A DNA stretch of 42,639 nucleotides, from contig CALUPP010000077.1 of NCBI GenBank assembly GCA_944322685.1, forward strand, positions 1 to 42,639. Reading direction: 5' to 3'. Source of the stretch: Candidatus Gastranaerophilales bacterium. Its GTDB lineage: Bacteria > Cyanobacteriota > Vampirovibrionia > Gastranaerophilales > Gastranaerophilaceae. Position 1 is the first letter of the stretch. Each line of letters starts with the position of its first letter. Shown here one piece after another: positions 31,750 through 40,627 of the stretch. The position numbers were made by a program, and so were the translations under genes. Below the pieces are notes generated by a model. The model saw only the letters and a program-made list of their open reading frames with translations, did not search any database and was not told where the DNA came from.

Positions 31750-34557
31750 ATGTCGGAAAATACGTTGAAAGCATTGAAAATAGCAGCGGTGTTGGCTTCA
31801 ATAGCGGCGGTTTTGGCTGCAATTTTGCTGTTTGTTTATTTAAAAGTTCTACCGTGGGCTGTTCAGAACCCCAAATTAATAAGTTTTATAAAAGATGCGG
31901 CTAAAAAAGAGGCCGGAATCGAGCTGAATATTGAAAAACCGGTTTTGAAAACCTCGCTTTCGCCCGAAATTGAGGCTTCAGCCGATGATATTTCAATCAA
32001 AAAAGGCGGCAAGGAGCTGTTTGCAATCAAAAAAGCCGAGCTGGCCGTTTCTTTTGAAAAGATTTTTAATAAAACCATTGTCCTTAAAAAGGCCGGAACC
32101 GATTATTTGTTCGTTGACGTAAACGGGCTCGTGGCTTTGATGCCCAAACAGCCCCAAAAAGAGCAGAAAAAAAGCGATTTCAGGGTTCAGTGGTTTGACG
32201 GGCTGTTTTATCTTAAAAAATGCCACATTGTTTACAAATATCAGGATATTTCCGCGGATATTCAGGCCGGGCATATACTTGTGTCGGATAAAAGAGAGCC
32301 TAAAAAGGTCAAACTGAGCATGCTCACAAATATCACCAAAGGAAAAGAAAATGTCCGAATTTCTTTCACGGACAAAGACAGAATTTACATAAAAGACCGC
32401 AAACTGCACCTGGACAACGCACTTTTAACGGTAAATCGTTCAAAAATCTATATTGACGCGGAATCAGACCAGCAAAATAATTTCGATTTAACGGTAAAAT
32501 CACGTGAATTCAACGTAAAAAGTGCTGCCAACCTTTTAAAATCAAATCTTGTCATTCCCAACGGAAGCGATATGCTTGCTTTCTTTGAGGATATGAACGG
32601 AGCTTTCCGTTTTTACGTAAATATCACGAACAATGACATCAACGGCAGGGTTGATTTGGACAAAATGAACCTCAAAATTGTTCCACTCAACAATATGCCC
32701 GTAAAAATCGAAAACGGCAGCATAAAAATCACAAAAAACGAGATTTTTATAAATGATTTTGAAGGCTGGTACGGAAAAAGCAAACGGAATCATATTGCTG
32801 CATTCGGCACCATAAAAGATTACATGAAAACGTGCGATACGTACATTGAAGCAACGGGAAACACCACAAAAGAATTCACTACCGCATATCTTTCAAAAAC
32901 TGTGGGTTATCCGCTTGAATTGACCGGAGATGCGCCGGCAAAAATGATTATCAAGTCAAAAAACAACAAAATCGACATAAGCTGGATGACAAAAATCGCA
33001 AAAGGCAAAGATATCCTTATCGGTGGCGCTTCAATCAGCCCGGTTAATTATGACAGGGCCGTAAAAGCGGATATGTTCCTCGACGGCACAAATTTGGATA
33101 TAAAATCCATAAATTACTATATTGCAAAAGATATTAACAAAAATTCCAAAATAAAACCGATTCTTACCGTAAAAGGCAATGTTGAAATCGCCCAAATACC
33201 GGTTGTGAAAACTCTTGGTTTTGAAATCCCAAATCCGCTGCCGAGCGAGTTTTTAAACGTGCTTATCGGGCAAAGAATGTTTAGAAAAGGGAAAATTGCC
33301 GGCAATTTGACCTTTGTAAACACAGGAAAAGTTCCGGTTCTCGACGGAGATTTGCGCGCTGAAGGCGTGAGGATTCCATCTCAGCGTTTGTCGCTCAAAA
33401 AAGGCAGCTTTGTCGCAAAAGGCGGAAATTTAACCATGAACGCCGAGGGCAAATTCAAGAAATCGAACTATACTTTTAGCGGAACAATCAAAAATGAGAT
33501 GGTTTTCCCGATTATAATCCGCGATATCAATTTAACAGTTGATAATGTCGATATTGACCGCATTTTGAACTCGTTTAACCAGCAAAACACAAGCGCGGTA
33601 TCTCCTGCGCCGACACAAAAGCAAGCACAGACAGAAACTCTCGTCAGTGCTGTTGACGAAGACAGTGAAAGCGAAGAAAACGACGACGCTTACACGTTCA
33701 ATACGGGTCTTTTGATTATTGAAAAGGGGTCTTTAAACGTTGTCAAAGGTTTTTATAAGGATATCAAGTTCGGCAACCTGAATGCGCGCATGTCGCTCGA
33801 CAAAAACGGCATTTTTCAGGTGCATTCGAACAGATTTGATTTTGCAGAGGGGCATTCTTCCTGCAAAGTTCATTGCGACCTTAAAAATCACAAGTACAGC
33901 ATAAAACTCGGCATTAAAGATATAAATTCTGACCTTATTGCAACAACGCTTTTGGCCTTAAAAAGAGAAATTTCGGGCAAAGCAAGCGGTATAATGGAGT
34001 TGAACACCGATGATTCTTTAAAATTGAACGGTTCAATAAAATTCACCGTGCAAAACGGCACAATCGCAAAAGTCGGGCTTGTTGAATACGTATTAAAATT
34101 TGCTGCGCTGTTCAGAAACCCGATGGCTATGATCAGCCCGTCATCAATCGTTGATATGGTGAACATTCCCGAGGGCAATTTTGACCGGATTATAGGCGAT
34201 TTGGCAATAAAAGACAATGTTGTTGAAAAAATAATGATAAAATCCTCCGCTCCGCAGCTGAGTTCGTTCATAATCGGGCGTTTTGACCTTGAAAGCAGAG
34301 ATGCATCGCTTCGTATTTATACAAAATTCAGCAGTCATAACAAAGGATTTGCAGGATTTTTAAGAAACATCTCACTCAATAGCCTTGCGAACAGGGTTTC
34401 GTTAGGAAGCGGCAACGACAGCAACTACTATGCCGCAGAACTCGCCCAAATTCCGCCTCTTGAGGCCGACGAAAAAGACTGCCAGGTCTTTTTGACAAAA
34501 GTCGACGGCGATGTTGAGCATTTTAACTTTATTTCATCATTGAAAAAAATCAAATAA
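31750..34557 (+). CDS. AsmA-like (AsmA/TamB/YhdP superfamily) envelope protein
   Basis: 935 aa with one N-terminal membrane helix (about 11-32, AAVLASIAAVLAAILLFVYL) and the rest predicted in the periplasm. Long stretches of alternating strands (LNIEKPVLKTSLSPEIEASA, ISIKKGGKELFAIKKAELAV) are typical of the N-terminal AsmA repeating beta-groove. A Gln/Ser/Asp-rich break occurs near 600-640. The C-terminal AsmA_2-like block follows (INSDLIATTLLALKREISGK, then GIMELNTDDSLKLNGSIKFT, then FDRIIGDLAIKDNVVEKIMI). Family members form bridges that carry phospholipid or LPS to the outer membrane or support its assembly. It sits downstream of proS, 69 nt away. Specific client unknown. Confidence 0.87.
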   Translation: MSENTLKALKIAAVLASIAAVLAAILLFVYLKVLPWAVQNPKLISFIKDAAKKEAGIELNIEKPVLKTSLSPEIEASADDISIKKGGKELFAIKKAELAVSFEKIFNKTIVLKKAGTDYLFVDVNGLVALMPKQPQKEQKKSDFRVQWFDGLFYLKKCHIVYKYQDISADIQAGHILVSDKREPKKVKLSMLTNITKGKENVRISFTDKDRIYIKDRKLHLDNALLTVNRSKIYIDAESDQQNNFDLTVKSREFNVKSAANLLKSNLVIPNGSDMLAFFEDMNGAFRFYVNITNNDINGRVDLDKMNLKIVPLNNMPVKIENGSIKITKNEIFINDFEGWYGKSKRNHIAAFGTIKDYMKTCDTYIEATGNTTKEFTTAYLSKTVGYPLELTGDAPAKMIIKSKNNKIDISWMTKIAKGKDILIGGASISPVNYDRAVKADMFLDGTNLDIKSINYYIAKDINKNSKIKPILTVKGNVEIAQIPVVKTLGFEIPNPLPSEFLNVLIGQRMFRKGKIAGNLTFVNTGKVPVLDGDLRAEGVRIPSQRLSLKKGSFVAKGGNLTMNAEGKFKKSNYTFSGTIKNEMVFPIIIRDINLTVDNVDIDRILNSFNQQNTSAVSPAPTQKQAQTETLVSAVDEDSESEENDDAYTFNTGLLIIEKGSLNVVKGFYKDIKFGNLNARMSLDKNGIFQVHSNRFDFAEGHSSCKVHCDLKNHKYSIKLGIKDINSDLIATTLLALKREISGKASGIMELNTDDSLKLNGSIKFTVQNGTIAKVGLVEYVLKFAALFRNPMAMISPSSIVDMVNIPEGNFDRIIGDLAIKDNVVEKIMIKSSAPQLSSFIIGRFDLESRDASLRIYTKFSSHNKGFAGFLRNISLNSLANRVSLGSGNDSNYYAAELAQIPPLEADEKDCQVFLTKVDGDVEHFNFISSLKKIK

Positions 34558-34569
34558 GCTGAAATTTGT

Positions 34570-34615
34570 AAAACCAAAACCGGCAGGCTTAAAAAAACTG
34601 GCCGGTTTTGGTTTT
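34570..34615. terminator. Bidirectional terminator between convergent genes
   Basis: 15-bp perfect stem AAAACCAAAACCGGC / GCCGGTTTTGGTTTT with a 16-nt loop, ending in T residues on the plus strand. It lies 12 nt after the AsmA-like stop and 61 nt past the YraN-type stop. Confidence 0.82.
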
Positions 34616-34676
34616 TGTAAATTATTGGCCGCCCAAAAGCGATATTTTTAACAAAACTCCGTATTTTTCGTGCAAA

Positions 34677-35039
34677 TTAAAGCGAAATGTCTTTCAAATG
34701 CTCAATTTTGGGGTCTTTCATGCCGATAACTGAAACAACATCAATCCGAAACCTTTTGTATTTTTCTTTCGTGTTCTGCATGTAGAACTGGGCGGCTTTG
34801 AATATATTTTCGAGTTTTTTTCGGCTGATTGATTCAAATGGATGCCCAAAATCGGTCGTGGAGCGGGTTTTTACTTCGACAAAAACCAGCTCATCCTTTT
34901 CTTTTGCGATTATATCGATTTCTGAATATTTTGAATAATGAAAATTTCTTTCAAGCACCTGAAATCCGGAATTTTCAAGATATTTTGCGGCAATTTCCTC
35001 GCCAAATCGCCCCTTTTCCCTGTTCGACAGCCTAATCAT
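34677..35039 (-). CDS. YraN-family (UPF0102) putative endonuclease-like protein
   Basis: 120 aa from the ATG at 35039 (MIRLSNREKGRFGEEIAAKY). It overlaps the upstream WYL gene by 8 nt, so it is translationally coupled. The restriction-endonuclease-like fold signature is present: GRFGEEIAAKYLE helix, SEIDIIAKEKDELVFVEVKT with Asp and Glu-x-Lys (the D-(x)n-ExK catalytic set), then RKKLENIFKAAQFYMQ. The family is widespread and often associated with ribonuclease HII or DNA-repair loci, but its activity is not established. Confidence 0.92.
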   Translation of the reverse strand: MIRLSNREKGRFGEEIAAKYLENSGFQVLERNFHYSKYSEIDIIAKEKDELVFVEVKTRSTTDFGHPFESISRKKLENIFKAAQFYMQNTKEKYKRFRIDVVSVIGMKDPKIEHLKDISL

Positions 35040-35934
35040 ATTTTGCCGCCATTTCATCAAGAAGTTTTACAAAATATTGCCTGAATTCCTGCGGGCTGAG
35101 CACTTCGCACTCTTTTCCGTATCTCAAAAGTCTTCTGGCAAGAAGTTCTCTGTCCTCCGCATAATTTAATATGACTTTTTTGTGCTTATGTGTTTCCGAA
35201 ATCTGCTCGCCCTCGCGCAGGTCGTAAACTTTGGCCAATCCGCCCTTAACACGGAACATCACAGGGTTTAAAAAGTTGTTGTCCAGCGCTCTTTGAGGCT
35301 GGCGCGTTACTTCTTCGATATCTTCAAGAAAAAACTCCTTAAACTCTCTTTTTTGCAAATTATATCCGAGCAAAAACGCTTTTTCCTGCTTAAAAATTAT
35401 ATCTTTTGGTTCAATCGAAAAATTTCGGCCGTCTTTTAGCTTGATTTTTAGTCTGCGTCGGTCTTTGCAGTATTCTTCAAAAGTTCTTATCATCAGTGCC
35501 GAAGAATCCGAAACCCGCCGCCCCAAACGCAATCCGCCAAGATGAGCCTGTTCTTTTATTGTTTCGTCGTCAAAACTGTTTTCAATAAGCCTGAAAAGTT
35601 CGGTGATTTTTATGCTCCCCTCTTTTCTGTGAACGCCCAAAGCGTAATTTTTCAGAAAATTCAAGGTCTCAAGCTTCTTTTTATCCAGATTTATTTTGTT
35701 AAAATTCGTTCTGAGGTAAAATTTGTCGCCGATTTTCTCAATATCTATGCCCAAAAGCTTAAACGTGTTCAAATATTTTGAAACGGTTTCTTTTGAGTAA
35801 ATATTTTTTGTTGACGAGTTGTCCTCTATAAGTTTTATTATTTCGTCCTTAGAAAGCGGCTTTTCAACAAGTTTTTTAAGAATTTCCAAAACACGTATGC
35901 CGGAATTGGCCATTTTTTGTTCTTTAGTCGTCAT
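35032..35934 (-). CDS. WYL-domain transcriptional regulator (second of a tandem pair)
   Basis: 300 aa. An N-terminal winged helix (about 10-75: GIRVLEILKKLVEKPLSKDE, then TVSKYLNTFKLLGIDIEKIG) and a C-terminal WYL domain (about 160-235: LKIKLKDGRNFSIEPKDIIF, then KAFLLGYNLQKREFKEFFLE) with the conserved FxLxxIxxV-like end. WYL domains bind nucleic acids or other ligands and occur in regulators of phage defence and DNA-damage response. It overlaps the preceding WYL gene by 11 nt and the following YraN-type gene by 8 nt. Confidence 0.9.
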   Translation of the reverse strand: MTTKEQKMANSGIRVLEILKKLVEKPLSKDEIIKLIEDNSSTKNIYSKETVSKYLNTFKLLGIDIEKIGDKFYLRTNFNKINLDKKKLETLNFLKNYALGVHRKEGSIKITELFRLIENSFDDETIKEQAHLGGLRLGRRVSDSSALMIRTFEEYCKDRRRLKIKLKDGRNFSIEPKDIIFKQEKAFLLGYNLQKREFKEFFLEDIEEVTRQPQRALDNNFLNPVMFRVKGGLAKVYDLREGEQISETHKHKKVILNYAEDRELLARRLLRYGKECEVLSPQEFRQYFVKLLDEMAAKYD

Positions 35935-36895
35935 AGCATGCCCTCGTTTGTTGAATATGCTCTTTTAACTTATTTTTGAAATAAACGGGCGAAATAACTT
36001 CGCAATCGGCAGCAAAATTCATGAGTTTTTGCAAAAAATTGAACTCGTTGTACACAACGGTTTCCACAACAACGCTGTTTTCGTCGCGAAAAATTACCCT
36101 GTCGTCCACACCCTCAAAAAACATATGCGCACTGTACCCCGTAAGGCGGTATCTTACGGAAAGGCAGCTTTTTTTGAATTCTTCGCATTCAGACGGGCCG
36201 ATATTTGCCGGTTCTGTCTTGGCGGAAATGTTTAAAATTTTGTCCGCGCGCAAATAACCGATATTTTTGTAACTATATGAAAATCCCCACAAATATAATT
36301 TGTTGCTCTCAAATCTCAAAAACAACGGAAGAAAATCGATATGTTCTTTGCCGTTTCGCGGTGAAACATAAAAAATATCAGCAATTTCGCGGGTTTTTAT
36401 AAATTTTTTGAGCTGATTCAGCACGCCGGAAGAAATATTTTTTAAAGGACGGTTGTTCAGCATTGCCGAGCGCATTTTTTCATCCGCAGCAAATTCGGAA
36501 AGTGAGGCATAAAGCTCGTTTATTTCGTCGATAAGCTTCCAATCGCCGTATGTAACAAGGCTTTTTCTCAGTTCTTGCAAATATTGAAATTGCACCTTGT
36601 TTATTCCGAACGAAAAAGGATGCGAAACAAGCTCATATTTGAACCCGTTCTTTGAATTGGGACGCTTGATTTCACAACCGCAGGCTTTTAGCGTGTTTAT
36701 TGTGTTTGTAACCGTATCTTTTGAGAGCTTTTTGTCCTTTGCCATGACAAAATCTTTCTCAAACGCTTCAAGAATCTCCTCTCTCGTTCGCGGAGAAGCA
36801 ATCAACAGCCGCAGCAAATACAAAGCGCGGTATCCTGTTTTGCTTATTGCGGTTTTATTTGTTTTTTGGTTTATCAGTAACTTCTCCGCACCCAC
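35924..36895 (-). CDS. WYL-domain-like transcriptional regulator (first of a tandem pair)
   Basis: 323 aa from a GTG at 36895 with GGAG 9 nt upstream. Winged helix at about 20-90 (GYRALYLLRLLIASPRTREE, then DTVTNTINTLKACGCEIKRP). A WYL-type beta-rich region lies at about 165-230 (IADIFYVSPRNGKEHIDFLP, then SNKLYLWGFSYSYKNIGYLR). The C-terminal extension ends HIQQTRACYDD, as its partner ends in DEMAAKYD. Divergent from its partner, so probably heteromeric rather than a recent duplicate. It lies 43 nt after the DUF2229-type gene. Confidence 0.82.
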   Translation of the reverse strand: MGAEKLLINQKTNKTAISKTGYRALYLLRLLIASPRTREEILEAFEKDFVMAKDKKLSKDTVTNTINTLKACGCEIKRPNSKNGFKYELVSHPFSFGINKVQFQYLQELRKSLVTYGDWKLIDEINELYASLSEFAADEKMRSAMLNNRPLKNISSGVLNQLKKFIKTREIADIFYVSPRNGKEHIDFLPLFLRFESNKLYLWGFSYSYKNIGYLRADKILNISAKTEPANIGPSECEEFKKSCLSVRYRLTGYSAHMFFEGVDDRVIFRDENSVVVETVVYNEFNFLQKLMNFAADCEVISPVYFKNKLKEHIQQTRACYDD

Positions 36896-36938
36896 GGCAA
36901 ATCTCCGTCCTGCGGCCTTTTTGGCTTTTTGGATTATT

Positions 36939-37997
36939 TTATTTGTTTATTCTGATATTTTCGTCAGAAGACGATTGAACGATATTTTGTTCTTCTTTAA
37001 TATTAATTTTGTTGATAATTTTTGCACGTTTTTTGCGGAAAAGCATGTCTGTGAACGCCTCAATTCTCGTAACAAAACCAGCCTCGCCCGTATGCTCGTC
37101 AAGGGACAAATGCAGGCATGGTTTGTTGAATTTTTTCGCATAGCGCTGAATTCTTTCAATCATTATAGAATCAGGCCCGCATCCGAAAGCGTTAAGTGTG
37201 ATTATGCCGTCAATTTTGTTATCCTGAAGATAATGACCGGCCGCACCCGTCATTTCGAGCTCATTTGCCCAATAAAGTTTCGAATCAAGCGCATTTACGC
37301 CCTCCATGAGCTGTTCTTCTGACGCCATGTTCGCAGTGAAAGCTTTTACATCGAGTTTTTCGAGTTTATCGAATATTTTCATGTTTATGCGCTCGTCGTA
37401 AAGGTTGTAACCATGCGCAATCAGCGCCACGTTTATCGGATATTCTTTCTGGTTGTTTACGATAACGACTTTGCCCTCTTTAGCAAATTTCAAAGCCTTT
37501 TCAAAAGGAATTCCGGAGGTCATCATGATTTTAAAATTATTAAAAACTTTCCAGCCGGCTTTTGAAGCCTCTTTTATTCTTTTTTCGTCGGTTATGCCGA
37601 AAGATTTAACAGCTTCTTTCAAAAACTGGTAAAGCCCTTGATTTTTTTCGGATTTATCAAGCGTTGCGTCGATAATCGTAAAATCCTTTTTAACAACATT
37701 CCTAATCAAATCGGGAAGTCCTCTGATTTTTGAGCAGTTGTATATTTTGTGGTCAATTGACTGCAAAGACGGAACAAAAATCTTGTCTATGCCCTTTTCC
37801 AAAAGGTTCAAAACATGACCCACATAAACTTTAACAGGGAGGCATGTTTCCGTGACAACGAGAGCCGAACCTTTTGACATGGTTTCTTTCGTGGTTTTGT
37901 CGGACAAAACAACTTTTATTCCCAAATCCTCAAAAAATCCGAACCAAAACGGGAAAAAATTGTAATACGACATTGCTCTAGGTATTCCGATTTGCAT
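36939..37997 (-). CDS. Stand-alone DUF2229 (acyl-CoA dehydratase activase-related) protein
   Basis: 352 aa; AAAGGA upstream of the ATG. N-terminal IGIPRAMSYYNFFPFWFGFF, then the conserved cysteine TETCLPVKVYVGH, a further Cys (IYNCSKIRGLPDLIR) and ITLNAFGCGPDSIM near the C-terminus. These features match the DUF2229/HgdB-like half of the large activase-related proteins that usually also carry a BcrAD/BadFG ATPase domain. That ATPase domain is absent, as in the two-gene versions. The Cys residues may hold a [4Fe-4S] cluster. The substrate is unknown and no dehydratase subunits are adjacent. Leads the minus-strand unit that includes the WYL pair. Confidence 0.83.
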   Translation of the reverse strand: MQIGIPRAMSYYNFFPFWFGFFEDLGIKVVLSDKTTKETMSKGSALVVTETCLPVKVYVGHVLNLLEKGIDKIFVPSLQSIDHKIYNCSKIRGLPDLIRNVVKKDFTIIDATLDKSEKNQGLYQFLKEAVKSFGITDEKRIKEASKAGWKVFNNFKIMMTSGIPFEKALKFAKEGKVVIVNNQKEYPINVALIAHGYNLYDERINMKIFDKLEKLDVKAFTANMASEEQLMEGVNALDSKLYWANELEMTGAAGHYLQDNKIDGIITLNAFGCGPDSIMIERIQRYAKKFNKPCLHLSLDEHTGEAGFVTRIEAFTDMLFRKKRAKIINKINIKEEQNIVQSSSDENIRINK

Positions 37998-37999
37998 TT

Positions 38000-38396
38000 A
38001 ACAGTCCTTTTTAACTTTTATACACTTATTAATAATAATTTTTCTACTTAATTATAAAGCAAACAAAAATTTTTTTGTTAACATTACGACGATTATAATA
38101 TTTTTTAAAAAGAAAAACGCATTTCTGATTTTCAGCAACAAAAACAAAAATCAAACAACCTAACTAGCCGGTTGTGCATTGTTTTTTGCCGAATTTATAT
38201 TTAACATAATTCCATCATCTGACCGATAATTTTGAATAAAATTAAGTTTACAATACTTATTTAAACTTAACAAAACTTGAGATTAAGTATAAAAAATACA
38301 CTTATTGTGTAAAATTATGTTAAAATATTCAATACAAATAGCAATTTCTCACTTTGATATTCATTATAAATGCAGGTAGATGTTGTTAGGAAACAA
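38000..38396. other. AT-rich divergent intergenic region
   Basis: About 400 nt without a gene between the DUF2229-type gene (minus) and the 38397 gene (plus). Several T/A-rich runs and TATAAT-like hexamers are visible on both strands (for example ATTATA at 38051-38056), but none has a good -35 partner. No RNA gene was recognised. Confidence 0.45.
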
Positions 38397-39338
38397 ATGA
38401 AAGTTCAACCAAGTTACACTAGACAATATACGGAAGTAAGTCAGCACCAAAATAACAAACAAAAGAGGCAAAACCCTGCTTTTGGTAATTTTGTAGTCGC
38501 AACAATGGACGCGATTGAAAAAGGCGGTCTTTTTGCTTCATTCGCCGCACAAGACGTGCTCGGCTCTTGCGTTCCGCGTACTGCTACCGCTTTTTACAGA
38601 AATAAAGATATCACCGGGAAATGGAACTACGCTGAAGCTTCTGAAGTTTCTATCAGAGAGTTCGTTTCCTCGATTACAATGTTTTTAATCCCCATGGTAA
38701 TGATGGCCGGTATAAAAAAGGCTGTCGGCAAGGCATGCGACGTTCCTGTCAACTTTATCAAAGGGCTCGGCGAAAGCATGAAAGCCGTTGCGGGCAAAGA
38801 TACGAAAGAACTCAAAAAATCGTTCTACAACGATACATTTGCAAGAATGTTTAAAGATTCCGGCATAAAAGACGGTAAAGAAAAAGCTTCTGAATTCGCT
38901 CAGAAACTTGTTGACCTTGAAGCGGTCAGAAAAACGGACAAAAAAGCTTATAAAAAAGGCATGGGCGAACTTTCTGAAGAATTTGCACTTTTGAGAAAGT
39001 CTAATTCCGCAAACCATGCTGAAAATTACTATACAACAACGTTTAAATACGCAGAAAATAAAACCGCGAATGCATCGTTCTCAAGATTTGTAAAACATAT
39101 TCAAAATTACGCTCATGACGCTATTGCGCACATTGAAAAACATAAATCTGAAAATGTGGGCGAATATCTTGAAAAATTCAACACAAAACGCATTGGCGCA
39201 AGATTTTTATCCAACGCTGCAATGGCAGCAGCTGTTGTAGGGTTCTATATGTATATTCCGAAACTCTACACACTGCACAAAACCAACCCCGCGCTGGCAG
39301 GACTTGAACCGGAAACGAAAGGCACGCAGAAAGCATAA
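38397..39338 (+). CDS. Hypothetical membrane protein with PAFG N-terminal motif
   Basis: 313 aa from the ATG at 38397, chosen for AGGA 5-6 nt upstream; an ATG at 38370 in frame has none. The N-terminus (MKVQPSYTRQYTEVSQHQNN) is polar and Gln/Asn-rich, ending in NPAFGNFVVA. It then has a conserved-looking GGLFASFAAQDVLGSCVPRT, a hydrophobic helix SSITMFLIPMVMMAGIKKAV, and a long charged helical region. A second hydrophobic helix near the end (FLSNAAMAAAVVGFYMYIPK) follows, with a Lys-rich tail. No signal peptide. The stop shares a base with the next gene's start (TAATG). Not recognised beyond a lineage-type hypothetical. Confidence 0.75.
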   Translation: MKVQPSYTRQYTEVSQHQNNKQKRQNPAFGNFVVATMDAIEKGGLFASFAAQDVLGSCVPRTATAFYRNKDITGKWNYAEASEVSIREFVSSITMFLIPMVMMAGIKKAVGKACDVPVNFIKGLGESMKAVAGKDTKELKKSFYNDTFARMFKDSGIKDGKEKASEFAQKLVDLEAVRKTDKKAYKKGMGELSEEFALLRKSNSANHAENYYTTTFKYAENKTANASFSRFVKHIQNYAHDAIAHIEKHKSENVGEYLEKFNTKRIGARFLSNAAMAAAVVGFYMYIPKLYTLHKTNPALAGLEPETKGTQKA

Positions 39339-40327
39339 TGAAAGTATCAAATTCAACACAATTTAATAATTCAATGCTCGCTGCGCAGAACAAAAAAGTT
39401 TCTTTCGGCGCCGGCAGAGCCTCTGTTGCGGAAGCAATCGGAAATGCTGTTAAAAATGACGGATTTCTTTCAAGATTCAACAAACATGTTGAATTCAATG
39501 ACGGTTATGACCTGCCTTACAGCGTATTTTTGACTGTTCTTTTCGGCGCGGTGCTCGGATGCAGAGCGATTTTTGCAAGAGACAAGGACGAAAGACGCGA
39601 AATCCTTACTCGTGACTCGATTACGGTCGGTACATTGATTTTTGCCCGTCCGCCGCTGAAAAAAGTATTTGCTGCGCTTTCTAAGAATAAAACCGGCCTT
39701 GCTTTGGCAATAAAACCGGCCGGACACAAAGATGCCAGCATTTTCAGCAAAGTTTTTGATTACCTGAAACCAAATTCAGGCATAAAAGTTATGACCTCAG
39801 CTGATATCGTTTCAAAATACAACGTTAACGGCTATAAAAACGGATTTGCGGATGTTATTAACTTTATCCAAAAAGAAGACGGTAATTTTGAAAAAATTCT
39901 TAAAAAGAACCCCAAATTTAAAGAATCAGTGAAAAAAGCTTATGATTCTTTGAATCCCAAAGTTAAATTTGAAGATGCAAAAGCCGCAGATTTCATTGAA
40001 ACGTTTACAAACGGCCATAAAGCAACTCATACAAAAGAACTCGACGAGTTTTACAAATTGATGAACGGAAAGGACAATCCGCTCGTTAAAAAAGCCAAAA
40101 CCATCAACAGCTCATTCGATTTTGTGACAACGCTCATAATTGTTCCTGTGCTGCTTGGTGTTGCTCTTCCAAAATTGCTTGAAAAACAGATGAAAGACAG
40201 CAGAAAAGCAGCTGCCGCACAAGAAGCACAGGATGCAATGCAGGCTGTAAAAATAGCTAATCCGTCACTTTTTATGGGACTTTCAAATTCTCAGGCATTC
40301 AAAAGCTTTGAAACTATTGCAAAATAA
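39338..40327 (+). CDS. Hypothetical membrane protein with VSFG N-terminal motif
   Basis: 329 aa, coupled by TAATG to the previous gene. N-terminus MKVSNSTQFNNSMLAAQNKK followed by VSFGAGRAS. A hydrophobic segment YSVFLTVLFGAVLGCRAIFA is followed by a charged D-(K/E)-R-rich helix (RDKDERREILTRDSITVGTL), like the DKKNAKK segment of the 16863 and 19293 proteins. The C-terminal part has another membrane-like helix (FVTTLIIVPVLLGVALPKLL) and an Ala/Gln-rich tail. The two genes probably form one unit and a complex. Function unknown. Confidence 0.75.
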   Translation: MKVSNSTQFNNSMLAAQNKKVSFGAGRASVAEAIGNAVKNDGFLSRFNKHVEFNDGYDLPYSVFLTVLFGAVLGCRAIFARDKDERREILTRDSITVGTLIFARPPLKKVFAALSKNKTGLALAIKPAGHKDASIFSKVFDYLKPNSGIKVMTSADIVSKYNVNGYKNGFADVINFIQKEDGNFEKILKKNPKFKESVKKAYDSLNPKVKFEDAKAADFIETFTNGHKATHTKELDEFYKLMNGKDNPLVKKAKTINSSFDFVTTLIIVPVLLGVALPKLLEKQMKDSRKAAAAQEAQDAMQAVKIANPSLFMGLSNSQAFKSFETIAK

Positions 40328-40627
40328 CCGCCGGTTTGTTAATTAGAGCGCTTGATTACATATTTTTTATGTGTTTAGTTGAAAGTACGGGATTGTTTTA
40401 TTTTTAGCGGTCTTGGAAAGGGCCCAAAAGGCTTAAAATGCTGACTTTTAAGGCATGACCGGAAGAATCGGAACGCAAAATAAAACATTCCCGAATTTTT
40501 TGCTCCAAATTCTGCACAAAATTGACTTTTTTGAGTTTGTCCTTAAATTATAATCATACAAACGGATGAGGCGAAAAGAACGCCAAAACTCCATAATTAA
40601 AAAGTACAAATGTAATCTGGAACAGCT
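40328..40627. other. Intergenic region before the flagellar operon
   Basis: 300 nt without a gene. TATAAT at 40549-40554 is preceded by TTGACT (21-nt spacing) and TTGAGT (12-nt spacing), neither ideal. I see no sigma-28 or sigma-54 consensus. A hairpin-like GGGCCC stretch and a CTTTTAAGGCA-type repeat lie near 40418-40455. Confidence 0.4.

Noticed and set aside
36597-37322. 241-aa plus-strand frame
   Set aside because: It lies opposite the first WYL gene and the DUF2229-type gene. Both of those have family signatures and ribosome-binding sites; this frame has neither.
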